DNA from: Candidatus Sulfotelmatobacter sp.
Lineage (GTDB): Bacteria > Acidobacteriota > Terriglobia > Terriglobales > Acidobacteriaceae
DNA length: 13,363 nt
Reading direction: 5' to 3'
Assembly (NCBI GenBank): GCA_030040725.1
Contig: JASHTD010000022.1
Coordinates: 1-13,363 of the forward strand
Positions 8,631 through 13,363 of the stretch are shown one piece after another. The position numbers and the translations under genes are program-made. The notes beneath the pieces were generated by a model. That model had not been told where the DNA came from, did not search any database, and saw nothing but the letters and a program-made list of their open reading frames with translations. The stretch's first letter is position 1. Each line of letters opens with the position of its first letter.

Positions 8631-8646
8631 TGTGAGCCATATCACA
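8631..8646. promoter_or_regulatory. Crp/Fnr-type palindrome TGTGA-N6-TCACA upstream of ccsB
   Basis: The site matches the Crp consensus half-sites exactly with the standard 6-bp spacer. Its centre lies about 120 bp upstream of the ccsB start and about 75 bp upstream of the inferred transcription start, within the range of an activator site. It lies after the terminator of the upstream OmpA-like gene, so its only obvious target is the ccs operon. A Crp/Fnr-family gene begins at 13123, but which family member binds is unknown. Confidence 0.55.
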
Positions 8647-8692
8647 CAGCCCATTAGACTTGCGCAGGAATTTCGCGCAGGCCTGCAGGCGC

Positions 8693-8732
8693 AAAAAGAA
8701 CGGGTCGCCGGAAAGACGATTCCGGCGACCCG
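8693..8732 (-). terminator. Intrinsic terminator of the OmpA-like gene
   Basis: A perfect 13-bp stem (CGGGTCGCCGGAA, 8701-8713, with its complement at 8720-8732) encloses a 6-base loop and begins 24 bp after the stop codon at 8757. On the minus strand it is followed at once by TTCTTTTTGC (8700-8691). This is a textbook Rho-independent terminator and separates the OmpA-like transcript from the ccs operon. Confidence 0.9.
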
Positions 8733-8756
8733 GGAGATCTACGCGGATTGTGCTAT

Positions 8757-10511
8757 CTACTTCTTGTTGCTGACTTTCTCCTTTTGCGCTGCCATTTCCA
8801 CACTGCCTTCCTTGGTCGGACCGTTGCGGTCGACCAATCGGGCAAAGTCTGCGCTCTTGACCGGATAAGTGACTGCCGACTCTTTCCCGGCTGGAGTCAC
8901 ATTCACATCGACCCGGCGGTTGTAGGCGTAGACGATCGTTTCGAATCTCGCCTGCAAGGTCTTCTGTTCTTGCGAGCTGAGATCTGAATTCTGTCCAAGC
9001 AATTCCTTCACCTGGGCAGCCGTCAGGTTCTTCTCTTTACCAAAGGCCTGGGTTTCAATGTTAGCTTCCGGCACACCCTGCTTGACTAGGAACCTCTTTG
9101 CCAGTTCGGCGCGCCGCTCTGAAAGAGGTTTGTTGTAGGCTTGCGGACCGCGCTTATCGGCATGCCCGGCGAGGATCAGACGAGCATCCGGCTGCACGGC
9201 GAGATATTGCTTGAACGCCGCCGCGATAGATGTGAGCGTTTCCTGCTCGCTCGGCAGCAAAGCCGCTTCTGACTTTACCGACCGCGGACGATCGGTCGGG
9301 AAGAAAACGCTGCGCATCGAGAGCTCGACTTGCGGCTGCTCGATGTCGCCGACAATGTGCAGCGTAGCCGTTTTGGTTTCTGTGCCGCCGCAGCCATTGC
9401 TGGCGTTGAGCGTGTAAGTGACAGTCTCGTCGACCGGTCCTGGCTCGGTCCTTTTCGGCGTGATCTGCAGATTCTGGTTGCCGCTGGCAGCGACCGTGCC
9501 CAACGGGTCAATCGATACCGAGGTAGCGTTGCCTGCGCTCCAGTTCAGCGCCGCGCCGCCTTGCTCGACTACCTTGTCTCCGACTCTTTTGTAGTGAACT
9601 TCTGCCGGAGAAAGTTCGAGATTTGCATGCACCGCGTTATTCAGATTCACCGTGGCGCTCGAGGTCGCGCTGCCGCCGGGCCCCTCTGCGGTGAGTTGAT
9701 AAGTTGTGGTTTGCTTGGGCTCGACTGACTCTTGTCCGGTTGATGCAACCGCGCCCATCGGCGTGATCTCAACCTTTGGCGCATCTGTGGAACTCCACTT
9801 CAGTTGGGTGGAATCTCCGCAGTTTACCTGCGCTGAGGCCACTGTCAGCTCGGCAGTTGGCTTGGCGACAGCCACAGTCGCGCTGGCCGTGCCTACAGTG
9901 AAGCGCGGAACCGCGCTGAGTTTTGCTCCCCGCGGCCAGTCAACGGTTTTGCGCACGCCTTTGGGAACATCAATGACGACGCGCTTGTCGGCGGGAACAT
10001 TTACCGATCCGGACCAGACTTCCTTGTCCTCATGAAGGACAGAAACCTGGTAGGTGCCAGGCGGTACAACCAGTTCTTGCCGCCACCACCAGTTGTGGTT
10101 GAACTCGTCGCCGTGGCCGACAAAGAACGCGGGAGTCTTGCCATTCAGCAGAACGGCATCGCGGTCGGCGCCTTCAATCGTCATCGCCCCAAAAGGCCCC
10201 GCGACGGTGCCGGTGACCGGGTTCAGAGTCACATCAAGATTTGTGCTCTTGCCCGCCGTGATTGTTACATTGCGGGTTTCCGGGCCATATCCGTAATTAA
10301 CCAGCTCGACCTTGTGATCTCCTGCACTCAGATTCAGGGAATGATGCTTGCTGGCTTCACTGATGGCTTTGCCATCCACAAAAACATAAGCTTGTCTAGG
10401 AGTGACGTGCAGAACGAGTTTGCCGTCCTGGGCAAAGCTCGAAACGCCACTGCCGAACACCAGCAGAATAGCGGACACGATCAGGTAACTTACATGGTGT
10501 TGAGCCTTCAT
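8757..10511 (-). CDS. Secreted PEGA / Ig-like / OmpA-family protein
   Basis: This 584-aa protein has a signal peptide (1-28, cleavage near SSFAQ-DG), a PEGA-type domain (about 30-97: LHVTPRQAYVFVDGKAI ... AGDHKVELVNYGY), a beta-rich segment (about 105-215) and two related Ig-like modules (about 220-290 and 296-387). The modules share LxWSSxxAxxVxIxPxGxVxxxGxxxxxP...TYxLxAxxxxGG. An OmpA peptidoglycan-binding domain follows (about 396-538: LAGHADKRG ... LSERRAELAKRFLVKQGV ... NRRVDV), then a charged tail. It probably anchors to peptidoglycan in the periplasm and presents its modules outward or to the outer membrane; ligands are unknown. Only two Cys occur in the mature chain (C231, C374), one per module. 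The reading frame continues upstream to 10703, but the ATG at 10511 has a GGGGGG six bases before it, starts the signal peptide and avoids the divergent ferredoxin gene. Confidence 0.88.
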   Translation of the reverse strand: MKAQHHVSYLIVSAILLVFGSGVSSFAQDGKLVLHVTPRQAYVFVDGKAISEASKHHSLNLSAGDHKVELVNYGYGPETRNVTITAGKSTNLDVTLNPVTGTVAGPFGAMTIEGADRDAVLLNGKTPAFFVGHGDEFNHNWWWRQELVVPPGTYQVSVLHEDKEVWSGSVNVPADKRVVIDVPKGVRKTVDWPRGAKLSAVPRFTVGTASATVAVAKPTAELTVASAQVNCGDSTQLKWSSTDAPKVEITPMGAVASTGQESVEPKQTTTYQLTAEGPGGSATSSATVNLNNAVHANLELSPAEVHYKRVGDKVVEQGGAALNWSAGNATSVSIDPLGTVAASGNQNLQITPKRTEPGPVDETVTYTLNASNGCGGTETKTATLHIVGDIEQPQVELSMRSVFFPTDRPRSVKSEAALLPSEQETLTSIAAAFKQYLAVQPDARLILAGHADKRGPQAYNKPLSERRAELAKRFLVKQGVPEANIETQAFGKEKNLTAAQVKELLGQNSDLSSQEQKTLQARFETIVYAYNRRVDVNVTPAGKESAVTYPVKSADFARLVDRNGPTKEGSVEMAAQKEKVSNKK

Positions 10512-10549
10512 CTTCAACCCCCCTTCCACATACTTTGAGAAACGCCCAA

Positions 10550-10579
10550 ATTGTACACCTGCAAGCCCTTTCCCGTCAG
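10550..10579 (-). promoter_or_regulatory. Candidate promoter for the OmpA-like gene
   Basis: On the minus strand, CTGACG (10579-10574) and TACAAT (10555-10550) are 18 bp apart, with the -10 box about 39 bp before the ATG at 10511. The -10 is a five-of-six match; the -35 is four of six. The position in the divergent intergenic region supports it, but no experiment does. Confidence 0.4.
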
Positions 10580-10626
10580 TCAGAATTCCCAGCCAATTGG
10601 CGCTTCTGGCGCACAGTTTGCGGTGA

Positions 10627-10651
10627 TGGCTGTCACGGACGCGTACAGCCA
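10627..10651. promoter_or_regulatory. Inverted repeat TGGCTGT-N11-ACAGCCA between divergent genes
   Basis: A perfect 7-bp inverted repeat with an 11-base centre lies 51-75 bp before the ferredoxin start and about 116 bp before the OmpA-like start. It also contains TGT-N11-ACA. It could be an operator acting on either divergent gene, or chance in GC-rich DNA. No T-tract follows on either strand, so it is not a terminator. Confidence 0.25.
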
Positions 10652-10701
10652 AAGGAACTACTCTAACGATGGAAATATGAGCAGCACCGGAGCATGAATC
10701 C

Positions 10702-10956
10702 ATGGCTTATGTGATTACCGATTCCTGCATTAAAGACTCGCTTTGCGTCGAGGTCTGCCCGACGGATTGCATCCATCCCAAGGAGGGGGAGCCGGGTTTC
10801 GAAGCAGCAACTCAGCTCTTTGTCGACCCCGTCGAGTGCATCGACTGCGGCGCCTGCGTTCCGGCCTGCACCTCGGATTCGATTCTGGCGGTGGATGATC
10901 TTCCCGAAGAAAAGAAGCCGTTCATCGAAAAGAATGCGGCATTCTTCGGGAAATAA
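10702..10956 (+). CDS. Small ferredoxin with two Fe-S clusters (7Fe type)
   Basis: This 84-aa soluble electron carrier has nine-residue lead-in MAYVITDSC and two Cys groups: C9-x5-C15-x3-C19-P-x2-C23 and C46-x2-C49-x2-C52-x3-C56. By analogy with Azotobacter FdI-type ferredoxins, C19, C46, C49 and C52 would hold a [4Fe-4S] cluster, and C9, C15 and C56 a [3Fe-4S] cluster, with C23 as the extra Cys. The spacing between the first two Cys is shorter than the usual C-x7-C and the extra Cys found within that stretch is absent, which argues for 3Fe rather than 4Fe at that site. The start has CGGAG about nine bases upstream. The gene is alone, divergent from the OmpA-like gene and followed by a strong terminator. 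Its redox partners cannot be told from the context. Confidence 0.92.
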   Translation: MAYVITDSCIKDSLCVEVCPTDCIHPKEGEPGFEAATQLFVDPVECIDCGACVPACTSDSILAVDDLPEEKKPFIEKNAAFFGK

Positions 10957-10983
10957 GCTTGCGCCTCCTCTGGGCGCGCGAAT

Positions 10984-11031
10984 GGTGCGAGCCAGGAGCC
11001 ATACCGGACTCCGGCTCGCACCGTTCTTTTT
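10984..11031 (+). terminator. Intrinsic terminator after the ferredoxin gene
   Basis: The stem is GGTGCGAGCC (10984-10993) with GGCTCGCACC (11013-11022), extended after a one-base bulge by GGAG (10995-10998) with CTCC (11009-11012). GTTCTTTTTGC follows on the plus strand. It starts 27 bp after the ferredoxin stop and isolates that gene from the DUF2252 gene. Confidence 0.9.
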
Positions 11032-11091
11032 GCTCCGGTCTTGCTCAAGCGCCATTGACTTGCCCTTCTTCCCGCCGCTATCGTTGCCCGC

Positions 11092-12192
11092 ATGAACGTT
11101 GTTAAAGCCACTCGCCAGTTCGAAAGTTGGCTGGCTCTTCGCACCCGCATTGAAAAAAAAGATCTTCGCCTGAAGCATGAGCGCATGAAGGCGGAGCTGT
11201 TTCCTTTCTTCCGCGCTACCTACTATCGCTGGGTACAACTCTGGTTTGAGATCTGTCCCGATCTCGCCAACGCGCCGCAGGTTCTGGCGGTAGGCGATCT
11301 GCACGTGGAAAATTTCGGCACCTGGCGCGACATCGAAGGCCGCCTCATCTGGGGGGTCAACGATTTCGATGAAGCCTGGCCCATGGCTTATGCTATTGAC
11401 CTGGTGCGGCTCGCTGTCAGTGCTCACCTCGCGGTTGAAGCAGGAGGCCTTCCCCTGAAGCGCGAGGACATCTGTGACACCATTCTCGACGGCTATCGCG
11501 AAAGTCTCGACGCGAAAGGCCTCGCTTTTGTGCTCGGAGAAAGACATCAGTGGCTGCGGCAGGTTGCGGAAGGCGAACTCCGCGATCCGGTGCAGTTCTG
11601 GAAAAAGATGGATGCGTTTCCCACGCTAAAAAAAGAAATTCCCATCAGCGCCGTCGATGCCATCGAGCATCTCATGCCCGCGCCGGGAATCGAATATCGC
11701 TTGGCTCATCGTGTCGCCGGACTGGGCAGCCTCGGCCACGCCCGCTACGTCGCCCTGGCTGATTGGCATGGTGGCCGCATTGCCCGCGAAGCGAAAGCGC
11801 TGGTCCCTTCTTCCGCGTGCTGGGCCGAATGCCTGAACGCCGGCAAGCTTCCGGGACCGGCGGAGATTCTCTATCAGACCATTATCAATCGTGCCGTCCG
11901 CTGCCCTGATCCCTTTGTCCAGCTGCGCGGACGCTGGATCGTCCGCCGGCTTGGGCCTCACTGCTCGCGAATTGAGTTGGCCTCGTTACGTGGTCCCGAT
12001 ATTGAGCTTCGCCTGCTTCATGCCATGGGATGGGAGACGGCCAACATTCACCTCGGAACACCGTCAGCACGCAAATCGATACTCCAGCACCTGCGCAAGC
12101 AGAAACGAAGATGGCTGCACACCGCAGCCGCCACTATGCTCGAAGCCATTCGTGGAGATTGGACTGTGTGGAAAAAAAAGGGATACCGCTGA
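11092..12192 (+). CDS. DUF2252 family protein, kinase/phosphotransferase-like
   Basis: The 366-aa protein carries the DUF2252 signatures: VGDLHVENFGTW (67-78) and WGVNDFDEA (87-95), followed by DLVRLAVSAHLA (103-114), then RVAGLGSLGHARYV (207-220) and AREAKALVPSS (231-241). The GDLHxxN and DFD motifs look like the catalytic loop and metal-binding motif of aminoglycoside-phosphotransferase-like kinases, and the Gly-rich GLGSLG plus K236 resemble a nucleotide-binding loop and lysine; this is inference. No signal peptide or membrane helix is seen, so it is cytoplasmic. Length is near or a little below typical members. The ATG at 11092 has no good Shine-Dalgarno; it is chosen because the frame and family-like N-terminus start there. 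The next gene starts 18 bp after its stop. No substrate is established for the family as far as I know. Confidence 0.85.
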   Translation: MNVVKATRQFESWLALRTRIEKKDLRLKHERMKAELFPFFRATYYRWVQLWFEICPDLANAPQVLAVGDLHVENFGTWRDIEGRLIWGVNDFDEAWPMAYAIDLVRLAVSAHLAVEAGGLPLKREDICDTILDGYRESLDAKGLAFVLGERHQWLRQVAEGELRDPVQFWKKMDAFPTLKKEIPISAVDAIEHLMPAPGIEYRLAHRVAGLGSLGHARYVALADWHGGRIAREAKALVPSSACWAECLNAGKLPGPAEILYQTIINRAVRCPDPFVQLRGRWIVRRLGPHCSRIELASLRGPDIELRLLHAMGWETANIHLGTPSARKSILQHLRKQKRRWLHTAAATMLEAIRGDWTVWKKKGYR

Positions 12193-12210
12193 GGTTATTT
12201 CAGGATTGTT

Positions 12211-12552
12211 ATGATTGAATTGCCTCACCGCTACAGTTTCCACCCTATGGATTTTAACCCCTACAATTCCGGACACTTAGAAAGCGCTGCTTCACAAGCT
12301 TTCATGGATCCTGAACACTCCTCGTCGAACGCGCTCGTGGGCAGCTTTCTGTCTTCGCTCTCCCGTACGCGGCGGCTGGACGACCGCATCCGCAAATTGT
12401 GCGCGGACGCGGTCGCCTGCGCCGACCCGGTTCAGCTCCAGCGGATCATGGAACGCCTCAAGTTGGCTCTGCACGATCACTCTTCCCGCGTGCGCAACAT
12501 GGCCGCTGCCGGCCCCGCCCGGCGTGAGCGCAGGAAGCAAAACCACGATTGA
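12211..12552 (+). CDS. Small protein of unknown function (113 aa), possible operon partner of DUF2252 gene
   Basis: I do not recognise this protein by name. The start at 12211 is preceded by CAGGA at a five-base spacing and lies 18 bp after the DUF2252 stop; a later ATG at 12247 has no ribosome-binding site. The first 45 residues look disordered (Ser, His and Pro rich). A predicted helical part follows (about 52-93: RTRRLDDRIRKLCADAVACADPVQLQRIMERLKLALHDH), and the C-terminus is basic (RRERRKQNHD). The helical part has the same Cys-centred pattern, at identical spacing, as the 53-residue protein at 12709. The protein is soluble. Basic ends and a compact helix pair could suit a regulator or adaptor, but that is a guess. 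Confidence 0.7.
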   Translation: MIELPHRYSFHPMDFNPYNSGHLESAASQAFMDPEHSSSNALVGSFLSSLSRTRRLDDRIRKLCADAVACADPVQLQRIMERLKLALHDHSSRVRNMAAAGPARRERRKQNHD

Positions 12553-12581
12553 TCGGATCGCCTAAATCAGGGAAGTCGAAT

Positions 12582-12593
12582 TGACGATCGTCA
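12582..12593. promoter_or_regulatory. 12-bp perfect palindrome TGACGATCGTCA
   Basis: This perfect palindrome lies 30 bp after the 113-aa gene and about 115 bp before the 53-aa gene. It resembles a dimeric regulator's operator. No promoter could be assigned with confidence nearby. A short hairpin (GTTCG-ACAG-CGAAC) follows at 12655-12668 without a T-tract. Confidence 0.25.
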
Positions 12594-12708
12594 CGTTGCG
12601 CTCACGGCGCACATGCCGTTGATGGGCAAATCCCAAAGCCGCTTGTCTGTTAGCGTTCGACAGCGAACATACTCCTACTTTCAATTGCTGTAATACTTCC
12701 GATTTCCT

Positions 12709-12870
12709 ATGAACGAGGCGGTGGGCAAAAGAATTCACGAGCTTTGCTCGCGCATCGCGCTCGAGCGTGACCACAAGAAATTCCTCGCACTCGTGCAGGA
12801 ATTGAACCGGGCGCTCGCCGAACGTGGCAAAGATTTGGAAAACAAAACGGCCACGCAAAGCGAGTGTTAG
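12709..12870 (+). CDS. 53-residue small protein with an L-C helical motif
   Basis: The ATG at 12709 opens a 53-aa frame ending in TAG at 12870. Its core is RIHELCSRIALERD (8-21), then HKKFLALVQELNRALAER, which reads as two short amphipathic helices. I recall similar small proteins being common in Acidobacteriota, and the pattern recurs in the neighbouring 113-aa protein; function is unknown. An in-frame stop at 12691-12693 fixes the ATG as the start. No Shine-Dalgarno is visible; a weak TAATAC lies 12 bases before the ATG, so a leaderless transcript is possible but unproven. A longer frame on the opposite strand (12562-12939) covers it but has a less natural composition. No membrane segment is seen. 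Confidence 0.65.
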   Translation: MNEAVGKRIHELCSRIALERDHKKFLALVQELNRALAERGKDLENKTATQSEC

Positions 12871-12938
12871 CTCCCGGGCCTTGACCGCAGTTGCAGGTGG
12901 CGCCGTACACAACAAGCCGCAGTGGGGATGTTTGTTCA

Positions 12939-13018
12939 TTTCGCTGCAGAATCAGGGTTGTGTGTAAGAAATTCCTACTCTGATCTTCCGCGGAGGATCA
13001 GACGATGTTGCAGCGAAA
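12939..13018 (+). promoter_or_regulatory. Long structured leader before the Crp/Fnr-family gene
   Basis: A perfect 10-bp outer inverted repeat (TTTCGCTGCA at 12939-12948, complement at 13009-13018) encloses an inner 22-base palindromic hairpin at 12980-13001, with CTGATC and GATCAG at its ends and one T-G pair. ATCAG at 12951-12955 could also pair with CTGAT at 12980-12984, which would compete with the inner hairpin. The element lies about 105 bp before the regulator's start. It could be a cis-regulatory RNA, a DNA operator or a small RNA. No known riboswitch class was recognised. Confidence 0.4.
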
Positions 13019-13122
13019 CTACTGGTTTTCCTGACGGGAAGTTGTGAACCAGGTGCATCCAAACTTTGATGGGCACCTTGGCGAAGGAAGAGATCATCGT
13101 TAAGAGATCGACCAGGCCGGCT

Positions 13123-13363
13123 ATGACTCCCGTACGTCCCGGCACACGTTCCAACGCCGCGGGGAGCGCCGTTCAAAATATTGTGCTGTGTTCTTTGCCC
13201 GACAAGGAATATAACCCGCTGCGGCCTCACCTGGAACCAGTCGATCTGCCACAATACAGAATTCTCGAAGAACCTGGAGAGAAAATAGAATTCACTTACT
13301 TTCTCGATGAGGGGTTGACCTCACTGGTAGCTCTTAGCCGCGATGGTCGAAGCGTGGAAGTCG
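13123..13363 (+). CDS. Crp/Fnr-family transcriptional regulator (partial, C-terminus off right edge)
   Basis: The 80 visible residues cover the start of a cyclic-nucleotide-binding-type sensor fold: VQNIVLCSLPDKEYNPLRPHLEPVDLP, YRILEEPGEKIEFTYFLDEG, then LTSLVALSRDGRSVEV. This pattern is typical of Crp/Fnr proteins of Acidobacteriota. The DNA-binding winged helix lies beyond the window, so the type and ligand cannot be judged; the visible part has no Cys cluster of the FNR kind at its N-terminus. The ATG at 13123 has AGG at a six-base spacing. An in-frame ATG at 13069 would add 18 residues and is the alternative; an in-frame stop at 13045 limits it. A structured leader lies upstream. It is a candidate, among probable paralogues elsewhere, to bind the TGTGA-N6-TCACA site before ccsB. 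Confidence 0.85.
   Translation, partial: MTPVRPGTRSNAAGSAVQNIVLCSLPDKEYNPLRPHLEPVDLPQYRILEEPGEKIEFTYFLDEGLTSLVALSRDGRSVEV

Noticed and set aside
10512..10703. N-terminal extension of the OmpA-like protein to 10703
   Set aside because: It would overlap the divergent ferredoxin start and bury the signal peptide; the ATG at 10511 has a strong Shine-Dalgarno.
10663..11547. 294-codon minus-strand frame over the ferredoxin and DUF2252 genes
   Set aside because: It crosses two well-supported genes and a strong terminator in antisense.
12562..12939. 125-codon minus-strand frame over the 53-aa gene
   Set aside because: The plus-strand 53-aa product has a coherent helical motif repeated in its neighbour; the minus frame has no recognisable feature. 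This is the least certain of the rejections.
12952..13254. 100-codon minus-strand frame at the right edge
   Set aside because: It lies over the structured leader and is antisense to the Crp/Fnr regulator start.
1..13363. Mobile elements, CRISPR arrays, phage or defence islands
   Set aside because: No transposase, integrase, spaced repeat array, attachment repeat or known defence domain was found on either strand.

Overview
The window looks like a chromosomal segment from an Acidobacteriota bacterium (Terriglobia / Koribacter-like). This is inferred from protein content, not a database search: an Oar-type TonB-dependent receptor with an N-terminal carboxypeptidase-regulatory-like domain, a System II (ResB/ResC) cytochrome c maturation pair, a PEGA/OmpA protein, a DUF2252 protein and a Crp/Fnr regulator with the 'HLEPVDLP ... 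LVALSRDGRSVEV' pattern. Coding density is high. I saw no tRNA, rRNA, CRISPR array, insertion sequence or integrase.

Left block, all on the minus strand (transcription runs right to left, 8517 to 1). ccsB/resB (8517-7081), ccsA/resC (7065-5662) and a membrane histidine kinase (5675-4461) form a tight operon; the kinase start overlaps the end of ccsA. Then come a TonB-dependent receptor gene split by one in-frame TAG (4227-859), a small exported EF-hand protein (842-516), and the receiver domain of an NtrC-like response regulator that runs off the left edge (385-1). The kinase and this regulator may be a two-component pair separated by the receptor and EF-hand genes. In front of ccsB lie a TGTGA-N6-TCACA palindrome (Crp/Fnr type) and a possible sigma-70 promoter.

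Middle: a secreted PEGA / Ig-like / OmpA protein (10511-8757, minus) ends in a strong intrinsic terminator that separates it from the ccs operon. It is divergent from a small 7Fe-type ferredoxin gene (10702-10956, plus), which has its own strong terminator.

Right block, all on the plus strand: a DUF2252 kinase-like protein (11092-12192), a small protein 18 bp downstream (12211-12552), a 53-residue protein (12709-12870) that shares a Cys-containing helical motif with the previous one, and the start of a Crp/Fnr-family regulator (13123 to the right edge) preceded by a long structured leader.

Common theme (inference): redox and respiration (cytochrome c maturation, ferredoxin, Crp/Fnr site and regulator) beside cell-envelope functions (TonB receptor, OmpA protein, membrane kinase). 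Nothing here is clearly a known defence or mobile system. The features most worth a second look are the amber-interrupted receptor, the kinase coupled to cytochrome c biogenesis, the paired small proteins and the leader before the Crp/Fnr gene.
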